A DNA stretch of 36,474 nucleotides from Aerococcus agrisoli (GTDB lineage: Bacteria; Bacillota; Bacilli; Lactobacillales; Aerococcaceae). A program made the translations under genes and the position numbers. Of this stretch, positions 26,341 to 33,277 are shown piece after piece; position 1 is the stretch's first letter, and every line of letters begins with the position of its first letter. The notes below the pieces were generated by a model. It was not told the origin of the DNA and ran no database searches. It saw nothing but the letters and a program-made list of their open reading frames with translations. The stretch is taken from contig NZ_RKMG01000020.1 of the NCBI RefSeq assembly GCF_003797145.1, positions 1 through 36,474 on the forward strand, in the 5' to 3' direction.

Positions 26341-26628
26341 ACAAATGGTTCCAACCGTTTTTGCTGTATTGTCAACGAGGGAATGATAGAATAATTCCAA
26401 ATACTAGAAAATAATGCGGAATTTTATAGTATAAAATTTCATTCTATAAATAATTGACGAATATTATTATATGACGGCTCGTTCTTTATAAATAAAAAAA
26501 TCTATCAAATATGGAAATATATGCTATAAAAAAATAAGATATTTTATAGAACCACGATCTATTCTTGATAAAAGCGCCCAAAATTAGAGAATGGGAGGTT
26601 CATTCTATAATCGCAGTTTTCTCAACAA
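26333..26628 (-). repeat. Dispersed intergenic element, copy B (inverted relative to copy A)
   Basis: Read on the minus strand, units start near 26605, 26564, 26524, 26484 and 26444: steps of 41, 40, 40, 40, the same as copy A. Its first unit reads GAATGAACCTCCCATTC against GAATGAACCTGCCATTC in copy A, and its fifth GAATGAAATTTTATAC against GAATGAAATTTTATTC. Both are preceded by CT-CGATTAT with one variable base, and both end in a GGTTGGAACC-TTTGT-CCAAC hairpin (26333-26357 here). An 8-bp insertion separates unit 5 from the last segment. Total length (296 against 300 bp) is nearly equal. Confidence 0.72.
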
Positions 26629-26663
26629 GTGCAGTATAACTACCCACGGTGAACGTCCTGTAT

Positions 26664-26760
26664 TTTTGGTAATCGTCAAAATGAAAAGAGGGCTGGCCCT
26701 CTTTCATTATTTTGTTTTCAGATCTACTGCTCCCAAAACAAAAAAATCCCTACCGTTGGG
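26664..26760. repeat. 95-bp direct repeat, right copy
   Basis: Second copy of the repeat at 26246-26340, same orientation, with the same central palindrome (near 26694). Differences are scattered single bases. Confidence 0.7.
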
Positions 26761-26771
26761 AGACGGTAGGG
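26739..26771 (-). terminator. Minus-strand terminator without an obvious gene
   Basis: CCCTACCG (26748-26755) pairs perfectly with CGGTAGGG (26764-26771), followed on the minus strand by ATTTTTTTG. No minus-strand gene is seen upstream of it, so it may end a small minus-strand RNA or belong to the repeat. Confidence 0.55.
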
Positions 26772-26806
26772 TTCTTAATCTTTCGTTTGGGAGGAGAAAG
26801 ATTTGT

Positions 26807-26902
26807 ATGAAGAAAAGTTTAAATATTGGGTATGTGTATATAATAGAAGACAGCTTTGAATTAATAATGAAGATTTTGACGAAAATTTTGAAGAATTTGT
26901 GA
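26807..26902 (+). CDS. Possible small ORF of 31 codons
   Basis: An ATG at 26807 is preceded by GGGAGGAG at 10 bp and opens a 31-residue frame, basic and hydrophobic (MKKSLNIGYVYIIEDSFELI and on). It has no recognisable domain. The strong ribosome site is the only support; the sequence around it is very AT-rich and repeats abound, so it may be chance. Confidence 0.2.
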   Translation: MKKSLNIGYVYIIEDSFELIMKILTKILKNL

Positions 26903-26977
26903 AGAATTGATTTCATTGGTTTTTAGAGGGCTAAAAAAATTATTTTCAAATTTTTTGAATTTTTTTTAGAAATATTA

Positions 26978-27006
26978 TTGACAGCTTTGCTATCAGATGA
27001 TATTAT
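26978..27006 (+). promoter_or_regulatory. Promoter of the tRNA cluster
   Basis: TTGACA (26978-26983), exactly 17 bp, TATTAT (27001-27006). A consensus-like promoter 35 bp before the first tRNA. Confidence 0.82.
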
Positions 27007-27040
27007 TATCTAGTCGTCAGTTGACGAAACAAAAACACAT

Positions 27041-27112
27041 GCGGAAATAGCTCAGTGGTAGAGCACCACCTTGCCAAGGTGGGGGTCGCGGGTTCGAACC
27101 CCGTTTTCCGCT
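27041..27112 (+). tRNA. tRNA-Gly (GCC)
   Basis: A 72-nt cloverleaf. Acceptor GCGGAAA pairs with TTTCCGC, the D arm is AGCTCAGTGGTAGAGC, the anticodon loop CTTGCCAA carries GCC, and the T arm contains GGTTCGAACC. No encoded CCA. Confidence 0.96.
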
Positions 27113-27154
27113 TTGTCTTAACAAGACAAACCATTTAAATATTTTTATAAATAT

Positions 27155-27239
27155 GCCGGGGTGGCGGAATTGGCAGACGCACAGGACTTAAAATCCTGCG
27201 AGGGTTAACCTCGTACCGGTTCGACCCCGGTCCTCGGCA
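27155..27239 (+). tRNA. tRNA-Leu (TAA)
   Basis: An 85-nt type II tRNA with a long variable arm. Acceptor GCCGGGG pairs with CCTCGGC (one wobble), the anticodon loop is ACTTAAAAT with TAA, and the T loop is GGTTCGACC. No encoded CCA. Confidence 0.95.
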
Positions 27240-27253
27240 TTTTTTATATTTTT

Positions 27254-27327
27254 GCACCCATGGCTCAACTGGATAGAGTACTTGACTACGAATCAGGCGG
27301 TTGCAGGTTCGAATCCTGCTGGGTGCA
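27254..27327 (+). tRNA. tRNA-Arg (ACG)
   Basis: A 74-nt cloverleaf. Acceptor GCACCCA pairs with TGGGTGC, and the anticodon loop GACTACGAATC carries ACG, normally edited to ICG. The T arm is GCAGGTTCGAATCCTGC. Confidence 0.96.
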
Positions 27328-27344
27328 TGTTTTATTTTTATGTA

Positions 27345-27418
27345 CGGGAAATAGCTCAGCTTGGTAGAGCACTTGGTTTGGGACCAAGGGGTCGCAGGTT
27401 CGAATCCTGTTTTCCCGA
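27345..27418 (+). tRNA. tRNA-Pro (TGG)
   Basis: A 74-nt cloverleaf. Acceptor CGGGAAA pairs with TTTCCCG, the anticodon loop TTTGGGA carries TGG, and the T arm is GCAGGTTCGAATCCTGT. Confidence 0.96.
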
Positions 27419-27420
27419 CT

Positions 27421-27455
27421 AACGGGGTAGCTCAGTAGGGTTATCCTATTTTTTT
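27421..27455 (+). pseudogene. Truncated tRNA 5' part merged with a terminator
   Basis: CGGGGTAGCTCAGTAGG (27423-27439) looks like the 5' acceptor strand and D arm of a tRNA, but no anticodon arm follows. Instead AGTAGG (27434-27439) pairs with CCTATT (27445-27450) and leads into a T run, which probably ends the tRNA transcript. It is likely the remnant of a fifth tRNA lost by deletion or recombination. Confidence 0.6.
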
Positions 27456-27587
27456 GATTTTTGTTATATAATAAAAGTAATCACATTGGCCGCAATTGTC
27501 TTTTTCGCCAATAAATAAGACTTAAGGCCTAGTGGAATTGTTTATAAAAAGTTTACAATGTTTATTGAAGAAGAATAACGTAAATAC

Positions 27588-27596
27588 TGTTATACT
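27588..27596 (+). promoter_or_regulatory. Possible extended -10 promoter for the VTT protein gene
   Basis: TG-T-TATACT fits an extended -10 element; a TTGAAG upstream is spaced too far (20 bp) to be a good -35. Confidence 0.35.
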
Positions 27597-27639
27597 GTTT
27601 TTAGTAAAGAGAATAATTAGCTTTTTGGAGATGTGAATT

Positions 27640-27666
27640 ATGCTTAGGATGCGATTTCTATGGTGA
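27640..27666 (+). CDS. Mini-ORF of 8 codons overlapping the VTT gene start
   Basis: ATG at 27640 has the better ribosome site (TTTGGAG, about 9 bp upstream) and encodes MLRMRFLW. It stops at the TGA of 27664-27666, overlapping the ATG at 27660. It could be a leader peptide coupling translation to the next gene, or a chance frame. Confidence 0.3.
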   Translation: MLRMRFLW

Positions 27667-28262
27667 AACGTCATGAACAGTTTGTCCAACAGCTTATTAA
27701 CGTGTTAAACATAGTTGGTACGGTAGCCACAATTGCTTTTATGATTTGGGCTTGGCACAAGGGTTTATTGACGGATAAGCAGGCGTTTCTTGATTTTATG
27801 AAGCAATTTGGTGTGACAGCACCTATCGTTTTTGTACTCATTCAATTCTTGCAGACGGTGATACCGGTTATTCCGGGATCTGTGACCATTCCGTTAGGCG
27901 TGTACATGTTTGGTAACGTGGGCGGATTTATGTGTAACTTGTTACCCATTTTTCTTGGCTCTGTATTCAATTTCTACTTGGCACGTAGATTTGGTCGCAG
28001 TCTCGTTCACATTCTCGTAGGGGATAAATATTATGCAAAGGCCATTCACTGGTTGGAAGATCGGAATCGATTTGAGCGCATCTTAATTTTAGGGCTCATT
28101 CTACCCTTCATGCCTGCAGATGTTGTATGTTATGTGGCTGGTCTAACAAACTTGTCTTTCAAACGGTTTGTTCAAATCTTAGCGGTCGGAAAACCCGTCA
28201 CCATCCTGATCTACTCCTACGCAACTATTTTTATCATAGATCTAGCAGGCAAATTCTTTTAA
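27660..28262 (+). CDS. VTT-domain (TVP38/TMEM64-like) membrane protein
   Basis: A 200-residue integral membrane protein with about five spans. The VTT/SNARE-associated (DedA-related) domain is seen in the re-entrant segments FLQTVIPVIPGSVTIPLGVYMFG and NLLPIFLGSVFNFYLARRFG, and in LPFMPADVVCYVAGLT. Members of this fold are linked to lipid carrier translocation and membrane homeostasis, but the function here is not established. The start at 27660 overlaps an 8-codon upstream frame; a GTG at 27663 is an alternative. The glycosyltransferase gene follows after 15 bp, so both probably act in envelope lipid or glycolipid metabolism. Confidence 0.82.
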   Translation: MVKRHEQFVQQLINVLNIVGTVATIAFMIWAWHKGLLTDKQAFLDFMKQFGVTAPIVFVLIQFLQTVIPVIPGSVTIPLGVYMFGNVGGFMCNLLPIFLGSVFNFYLARRFGRSLVHILVGDKYYAKAIHWLEDRNRFERILILGLILPFMPADVVCYVAGLTNLSFKRFVQILAVGKPVTILIYSYATIFIIDLAGKFF

Positions 28263-28277
28263 GTTAGGGAGATTCGT

Positions 28278-29321
28278 ATGAAAATCTTACTACATAGCGA
28301 TATGAAAAAATCAATTAAACAAAGTGGCGTGGGGCGTGCGCAATTGCACCAAGAAATGGCCCTTACGTCAGCGGGCATTCCTTATACAACAAACTATAAG
28401 GATGACTTTGATATTGCCCATATCAACACTGTTTTCCCCAATTCATTAATGCTATCCAAACGGGTAAAAGCAGCGGGCAAGCCAGTAGTCTACCATGCCC
28501 ATTCAACTATGGAGGACTTCAAAAACTCCTACATGTTCTCAAATCAAGCATCGAAAGGCTTCAAATATTGGTTGAACACATGCTACAACTCAGCCGATTT
28601 AATCCTGACGCCCAGCCAATATTCCAAAGACGTCCTTGAACGTTACGATATTGACAAGCCCATTCACGTGATTTCAAACGGTATTGATTTGTCTTACTGG
28701 CAGGCGAGCGAGGGCGAAGTTCAAGCCATGCGCGCGCGTTTCAAGCTAGCATCAGACCAGAAAGTCGCCATTTCCGTCGGCCTTCAAATCGAACGTAAGG
28801 GTATTATTGAGTTTGTCGAACTAGCCAAACAAATGCCCGAGGTAACTTTTATTTGGTTTGGCTACTCAAATCCTTATGCCTTGCCTAAAGATGTGAAAAA
28901 GGCGATCAATACCAAACTGGACAACCTTATCTTCGCTGGTTACATTCCGCGTGATGAGGTGCGTGTTGCCTATCAGATGGCGGACGTATATTTATTCATG
29001 ACGCATGAGGAAACAGAAGGTATCGTCCTTTTAGAAGCCTTAGCCAGTCGTGTGGATACGATAGTGTCTGATTTGCCTGTTTTTGACTATTTAGCAGGCG
29101 ACAAAGATGTCTACAAGGCAAATAGCCTAGATGACTTTAAAAACAAATTACAGGGATTATTAGACGGTGATTTACCATCACTTTCAAACAGTGGTTACCA
29201 ACAAGCCAGCCTTAAGAGCATTCAAAATGTAGGCCAACAATACATTTATGAATATCAATATGCCATGGGTTTACTCAAAGAAGAAAAGCAAGAAAGCAAC
29301 AACTTCTTCGGTACCTTCTAG
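28278..29321 (+). CDS. GT4-family glycosyltransferase, CpoA/LafB-like
   Basis: A 347-residue GT-B glycosyltransferase. The N-terminal acceptor domain starts MKILLHSDMKKSIKQSGVGR, with the glycine-containing GVGR loop. The C-terminal nucleotide-sugar domain has ISVGLQIERKGI and the E-x7-E motif in EETEGIVLLEALAS. The overall look, including YHAHSTMEDF and LILTPSQYSK, recalls the CpoA/LafB enzymes that add a second hexose to glucosyl-diacylglycerol, the anchor of lipoteichoic acid. The link to the VTT membrane protein 15 bp upstream supports an envelope role. Substrate assignment is tentative. No signal peptide, so it is a peripheral membrane or cytosolic enzyme. GGGAG precedes the ATG. Confidence 0.82.
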   Translation: MKILLHSDMKKSIKQSGVGRAQLHQEMALTSAGIPYTTNYKDDFDIAHINTVFPNSLMLSKRVKAAGKPVVYHAHSTMEDFKNSYMFSNQASKGFKYWLNTCYNSADLILTPSQYSKDVLERYDIDKPIHVISNGIDLSYWQASEGEVQAMRARFKLASDQKVAISVGLQIERKGIIEFVELAKQMPEVTFIWFGYSNPYALPKDVKKAINTKLDNLIFAGYIPRDEVRVAYQMADVYLFMTHEETEGIVLLEALASRVDTIVSDLPVFDYLAGDKDVYKANSLDDFKNKLQGLLDGDLPSLSNSGYQQASLKSIQNVGQQYIYEYQYAMGLLKEEKQESNNFFGTF

Positions 29322-29330
29322 CAAATATCA

Positions 29331-29364
29331 AAATCCCGGAACTTGGATGTTCTGGGATTTTTTT
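29331..29364 (+). terminator. Terminator of the VTT-glycosyltransferase operon
   Basis: AAATCCCGGAAC (29331-29342) pairs with GTTCTGGGATTT (29349-29360) (one wobble), then TTTT. Confidence 0.88.
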
Positions 29365-29376
29365 GTGTGCGTAGAC

Positions 29377-29499
29377 GTCGGAGGCGCGCAAATCTTGGTA
29401 AATAGTATCGCATTTTGGTCGGAGGCGCGCAAATCTTAGCAAATAGTACCGCAACTTCATAGGACGCGCACCAATATCAATAAATAGTACCGTAATTCT
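29377..29499. repeat. Three tandem 41-bp repeats
   Basis: Copies start near 29377, 29418 and 29459. The first two share GTCGGAGGCGCGCAAATCTT and AAATAGTA(T/C)CGCA. The third is more diverged (AGGACGCGCA, AAATAGTACCG). The anchor AAATAGTA lies at 29400, 29441 and 29482, a strict 41-bp step. GC-rich GCGCGC blocks stand out in an AT-rich gap. A diverged fourth unit may follow at 29500-29540. Confidence 0.7.
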
Positions 29500-29709
29500 G
29501 GATTTATCAACCAGGATAGAAGCAAAAATATATATCATGATACTTTCTATCAAAAATCCCCTCAAATGCGCATTAGACAAGGGCGCTAGTGGTTGGTGTG
29601 TAAAAGATGCCTAATCAAATCCATCGCATCTTTATCATTTCGGCCTCTTTTTAATGCGTAATGCAATCGTCTTTGGTAAAATTGAAAAATGATTGAAAAG
29701 GGGATAGAT
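29500..29709. other. Gene-free remainder of the intergenic gap
   Basis: No convincing gene. An inverted pair GATAGAAG/CTTTCTATC lies at about 29515-29551 with a long spacer. The final 15 bp hold the AAAAGGGG ribosome site of the HAD gene. No clear promoter was found for it. Confidence 0.4.
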
Positions 29710-30414
29710 ATGAAAGCACTTGGATTTGATTTAGACGATACCATATACAACCGTTTAACAATTTATGAACAGACATTTGATTTAATGCAAGTAGAAGGCC
29801 GAGAAGCAGGTTATGCTGTTGATGTAGATTTTGCGACATTCAACCATATCTATGCGCAATTTTCAGAAAGTGAATACCAGGCATTTATGGCTGGTAAAAA
29901 AACCGAAGCAGCCTTTAAAAATGACCGCGTGATTTTGACGTATGCGCATTTTGGTAAGGAAATTGATGAGGACTTAGCCAAGAAATTTAATCAAGCTAAG
30001 AATGATTTCCAACACAAATTAACATTATCCGATGAATTAGTAGCTTTAATGGAAGCAGCGATGGTTTCAGGGCAACATTTATTTGTCTTAACCAATGGCT
30101 CAACAAAAGCCCAAATTGACAAACTATCAAGTCTTGGCATGGAAAAATACATTCCGCAAGAACGTTGGTATATTTCAGAAGCCATGGGCGTGTCGAAACC
30201 ACATAAAGCAGCCTTTGATCAAATTGCGCGTGATTTACAAGTTGACCCACACGATATCTTGTTTGTTGGGGATGACTATGCGAATGACGTTGAAGGTGCC
30301 ATCAATGCTGGGTGGCAAGCCATTCATTTCGCCAAAGAAGAACGTGAAAATACGGTAGCCACGTGCACGACAGACGATTTCTTAGAAATTCGCACCTTAA
30401 TCACGGGTTTATAA
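29710..30414 (+). CDS. HAD-superfamily hydrolase
   Basis: A 234-residue HAD phosphatase of subfamily IA. Motif I is DLDDT (catalytic Asp7 and Asp9), motif II TNGST, motif III the lysine in SKPHKAAF, and motif IV GDDYANDVEGA. A helical cap lies between about residues 18 and 90. The start at 29710 has AAAAGGGG at 6 bp; a frame from 29689 is less likely. The substrate cannot be read from sequence; relatives include pyrimidine 5'-nucleotidases (YjjG type) and phosphoglycolate phosphatases. It is monocistronic. Confidence 0.85.
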   Translation: MKALGFDLDDTIYNRLTIYEQTFDLMQVEGREAGYAVDVDFATFNHIYAQFSESEYQAFMAGKKTEAAFKNDRVILTYAHFGKEIDEDLAKKFNQAKNDFQHKLTLSDELVALMEAAMVSGQHLFVLTNGSTKAQIDKLSSLGMEKYIPQERWYISEAMGVSKPHKAAFDQIARDLQVDPHDILFVGDDYANDVEGAINAGWQAIHFAKEERENTVATCTTDDFLEIRTLITGL

Positions 30415-30460
30415 AATCAGCGACTTTAAATCGTACTTTTAAAATACAAAAGTAAACATC

Positions 30461-30483
30461 TCATGTGAGATTATCTCATATGA
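30461..30483. promoter_or_regulatory. 23-bp dyad downstream of the HAD gene
   Basis: TCATGTGAGAT (30461-30471) and ATCTCATATGA (30473-30483) are inverted with one G-T difference around a single base. It lies just before the terminator and 190 bp before citM. It may be an operator or the lower part of a terminator structure. Confidence 0.35.
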
Positions 30484-30490
30484 ATTGGGT

Positions 30491-30520
30491 CATCAGGACA
30501 TGCGTTCTGGTGGTTTTTTT
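30491..30520 (+). terminator. Terminator of the HAD gene
   Basis: CATCAGGAC (30491-30499) pairs with GTTCTGGTG (30504-30512) (one wobble), followed by seven T residues. Confidence 0.87.
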
Positions 30521-30600
30521 CTTTCCAATAGATAAAACAAATATAAGTGCCATTATATGTGACATAAAATGACAAAATCATGTAATTTATGTAAACTACA

Positions 30601-30629
30601 TTGACATTAAAAACACATTAGTACATGAT
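30601..30629 (+). promoter_or_regulatory. Promoter of citM-icd
   Basis: TTGACA (30601-30606), 17 bp, CATGAT (30624-30629). A perfect -35 with a moderate -10. The 50 bp upstream contain repeated ATGT(G/A)A-type words that could be regulator half-sites. Confidence 0.55.
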
Positions 30630-30675
30630 GAATCCAATTGTACAATGCAAGGAAAAATTTGGAGGTGTTTTATTT

Positions 30676-31992
30676 ATGGTAGCTGGAATGGGATATGCCC
30701 TAATTATTGTTTTTATGTTTGTGATCATGCGCAAGAAGATGTCGCCTTTTATTGGTTTGGTCTTCTTACCAATACTCTGGGCCATTGTAGGTCAGGTTTT
30801 TGGGTTATGGAATATTGATATTGGCCAGGCTGCTATGGATGGCTTGTTAACAACTGCTTCGACAGGGATTATGCTATTTTTCGCTATTTATATGTTTACC
30901 ATCATGATTGATGCTGGTTTATTTGATCCCTTGTCTAATGCAATGATTCGCTTTGCTAAAGGGGATCCATTGAAAGTTGCCATAGCAACCGTTGCTCTAA
31001 CTGCTGCGGTTTCCCTAAATGGGGATGGTACAGCCACCATGATTATTGTGTGTACCGCTATGGTGCCCATCTATAAAAAATTGAACATGTCGTTATTGAA
31101 CTTAGCTGTGCTAACGATGACTTCACATTCAATCGTCAACTTATTGCCATGGGGTGGACCAACAGCCCGTGCTATTGCCGTTATGGGTGTTGAAACGAAT
31201 GATGTAATGGCTGGTTTAGTACCGATGATGATTGCTGGCTTGGGTTACATGTTTGTGATCGCTTGGATTTTCGGTTTGCAAGAACGTAAAACGCTGGGTG
31301 TGGTGAACTTGTCAGAACAAGAAATGCAATCCATGATGGTCATTGAAGACCCTGAAGCCTTGAAATTGCGTCGTCCGAAAAACGTTTGGATCAATTTATT
31401 GATTGTAGTCGCAGTGATTTATGCCTTAGTACAAGGTTCAGTACCGTCTGCCATTATCTTTATGGTTGGGACAGTCTTGACCTTACTCATCAACTATCCA
31501 AATCCTAAAGACCAAAAAGAACGTATCGACGGCAATGCATCTGAAGCCAATGCCGTAGTAATGACGGTATTCGGTGCTGGTATCTTCATGGGGATTTTGA
31601 ATGCAACAGGTATGTCTGATGCCATTGCTAACTCATTGATTGCCATTATTCCTGAGTCATTAAGTAGCTTCTACGGCCTAATCGTAGCGATTATTTCAGC
31701 GCCAGGTACCTACTTTTTACACAATGATGCCTTCTACTATGGCATGATGCCGATTCTATCCGAAGCCGGCTCTGCATATGGCTTTACACCATTACAATTG
31801 ACCTTTGCTTCATTAATCGGTCAAGCATTCCATCTATTTAGCCCGCTTGTACCATTCTCATACGTATTACTTGGTTTAACAGGCGTTGAATGGGGCGAAT
31901 GGCAAAAGAAAGGTCTTGTCGTATCCGCAGGAATTTTCATCGTTTACGTGATCACGGCGGCCATTTTTAACCTATTACCGATTTCGCTATAA
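30676..31992 (+). CDS. Citrate transporter, CitMHS family
   Basis: A 438-residue secondary transporter with about 11-12 membrane spans. It shows the CitMHS signature region SLNGDGTATMIIVCTAM, the conserved loop LLPWGGPTARAIAVMG and the second repeat APGTYFLHNDAFYYG. Bacillus relatives (CitM, CitH) import citrate as a complex with Mg2+ or Ca2+ using the proton motive force. The start at 30676 has GGAGGTG at about 9 bp; an earlier in-frame ATG at 30625 falls within the promoter. It is co-transcribed with an isocitrate dehydrogenase 33 bp downstream, which suggests that the imported tricarboxylate is oxidised to 2-oxoglutarate. Confidence 0.87.
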   Translation: MVAGMGYALIIVFMFVIMRKKMSPFIGLVFLPILWAIVGQVFGLWNIDIGQAAMDGLLTTASTGIMLFFAIYMFTIMIDAGLFDPLSNAMIRFAKGDPLKVAIATVALTAAVSLNGDGTATMIIVCTAMVPIYKKLNMSLLNLAVLTMTSHSIVNLLPWGGPTARAIAVMGVETNDVMAGLVPMMIAGLGYMFVIAWIFGLQERKTLGVVNLSEQEMQSMMVIEDPEALKLRRPKNVWINLLIVVAVIYALVQGSVPSAIIFMVGTVLTLLINYPNPKDQKERIDGNASEANAVVMTVFGAGIFMGILNATGMSDAIANSLIAIIPESLSSFYGLIVAIISAPGTYFLHNDAFYYGMMPILSEAGSAYGFTPLQLTFASLIGQAFHLFSPLVPFSYVLLGLTGVEWGEWQKKGLVVSAGIFIVYVITAAIFNLLPISL

Positions 31993-32025
31993 TAGGACTA
32001 ACAGGATTGGAAAAGGAGTGATTTT

Positions 32026-33039
32026 TTGGCAGAAGATAAGAAAAGTATCACACTCATTCCGGGCGATGGCATCGGTAAGGAGATTACTGTGGCTGTGAAG
32101 CGGGTTGCTCAAGCGCTCAACACGGCGATCGTCTGGGATGAAGTGGTGGCTGGTCAAGAGGCATTTGATCAAACGGGTGAACTGATTCCTCAAGATGTTT
32201 ACGCATCACTGGATAAGAATAGGGTTGCTTTGAAGGGCCCGATTACTACCCCGATTGGTCATGGTTTTCGTAGTGTGAATGTGAGTCTGCGCAAGCACTA
32301 CAACTTACACACCAACATCCGACCAATTCGCGTGCTCGGTCAAATTCCGGCCTTGCATCGTGATGTGGATATTGTCTTGTTTAGAGAGAATACGGAAGAT
32401 TTATATGCCGGCGTTGAAGAGCAAATTTCACCGGATGAAGCACATTCAATTAAAATTATTACACGTCAAGCAACGGAGCGTATTGTCCGTGCAGCCTATG
32501 AATATGCGGTTGCCAACGATCGTCATTCGGTAGCAATCGTGACTAAAGCCAATATCATGAAGTTATCAGATGGTTTATTTTTGAAAGTAGCGCGTGAAGT
32601 TGCTGAAGGGTATCCGCAGATTGAAACTCGCGAAGTGTTGGTGGATAATATGGCCATGCAATTGGTCATGAAGCCACAACAATTCGACGTTATCGTAACG
32701 GAAAATCTGTACGGGGATATTTTATCAGACCTGATGGCCGGCTTGATTGGTGGCTTAGGTTTGGTGCCGGGAGCCAATATCGGTGATGATATAGCCATCT
32801 TTGAAGCTGTTCATGGTTCAGCACCAGATATAGCCGGAAAAGAAATTGCAAATCCAACAGCCATTTTACTAGCTTTTGCGGACTTATTAGATTATATTTC
32901 TTTACAAGATGATGCGAAGAAAATACGCGAAGCTTTGGCACTTGTTTTGTCTGACGCTAATAATTTTACCCGGGACTTGGGTGGAGACTTGTCTACAACA
33001 GCATTTACTGATAGAATCATCTCACAATTATTGAAATAA
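32026..33039 (+). CDS. NAD(P)-dependent isocitrate dehydrogenase (beta-decarboxylating dehydrogenase family)
   Basis: A 337-residue isocitrate/isopropylmalate dehydrogenase family enzyme. It shows LIPGDGIGKE, the substrate-binding NIRPIRVLG and FRENTEDLYAGVEE segments typical of isocitrate rather than isopropylmalate dehydrogenases, and the metal and coenzyme motifs NLYGDILSDLMAGLIGGLGLVPGANIG and AVHGSAPDIAGKEIANP. The short length resembles NAD-linked IDHs. It starts with TTG at 32026, with AAAGGAG at 8 bp. It would make 2-oxoglutarate for glutamate synthesis. No aconitase or citrate synthase is in the window. Tartrate or homoisocitrate dehydrogenase is a less likely alternative. Confidence 0.82.
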   Translation: MAEDKKSITLIPGDGIGKEITVAVKRVAQALNTAIVWDEVVAGQEAFDQTGELIPQDVYASLDKNRVALKGPITTPIGHGFRSVNVSLRKHYNLHTNIRPIRVLGQIPALHRDVDIVLFRENTEDLYAGVEEQISPDEAHSIKIITRQATERIVRAAYEYAVANDRHSVAIVTKANIMKLSDGLFLKVAREVAEGYPQIETREVLVDNMAMQLVMKPQQFDVIVTENLYGDILSDLMAGLIGGLGLVPGANIGDDIAIFEAVHGSAPDIAGKEIANPTAILLAFADLLDYISLQDDAKKIREALALVLSDANNFTRDLGGDLSTTAFTDRIISQLLK

Positions 33040-33069
33040 CATTTGAATATCTAGCTCTTTTTAAGCATC

Positions 33070-33117
33070 GGGTGGGGTAAAGGGAAAGTCACTAGCAACC
33101 TTTTACACTACCCTTTT
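33070..33117 (+). terminator. Terminator of citM-icd
   Basis: An imperfect long stem between GGGTGGGGTAAAGG (33070-33083) and CCTTTTACACTACCC (33099-33113), ending in CTTTT. Mismatches lower the certainty. Confidence 0.6.
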
Positions 33118-33182
33118 GCTATCTTCTGCTAGAAAAATATTTGAAAGGGGGGAATTGGTCAAGCTTCTGACGAGCTTATGGA

Positions 33183-33238
33183 TTGACTAAATTGATTGAA
33201 TTTCGTATGATAATAGTGATTAGTCAAAATTAGTCAAG
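33183..33238 (+). promoter_or_regulatory. ctsR-clpC promoter with CtsR operator
   Basis: TTGACT (33183-33188), 17 bp, TATGAT (33206-33211). Straight after it are two heptads AGTCAAA (33222-33228) and AGTCAAG (33232-33238) separated by 3 bp, the established CtsR box layout, covering the expected transcription start. A further AGTCAGG lies at 33256-33262 and GGTCAAG at 33158-33164. Confidence 0.85.
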
Positions 33239-33277
33239 AAGTAGAACAGAAAATTAGTCAGGCTTGAGGTGAGAAAA

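Noticed and set aside
26246..26771. Insertion sequence or MITE with transposase
   Set aside because: No transposase frame, no terminal inverted repeats with target duplication could be defined; the repeats are kept as a repeat call only.
26591..26902. Open frame of 103 codons across the repeat region
   Set aside because: It runs through the 95-bp repeat and its hairpins with no ribosome site at its start; only its last 31 codons have any translational signal.
29377..29499. CRISPR array
   Set aside because: The 41-bp units are similar throughout, leaving no unique spacers, and there are only three.
29275..29580. Minus-strand frame of 101 codons
   Set aside because: It overlaps the end of the glycosyltransferase gene, its terminator and the 41-bp repeats; the open frame is a by-product of the repeat period.
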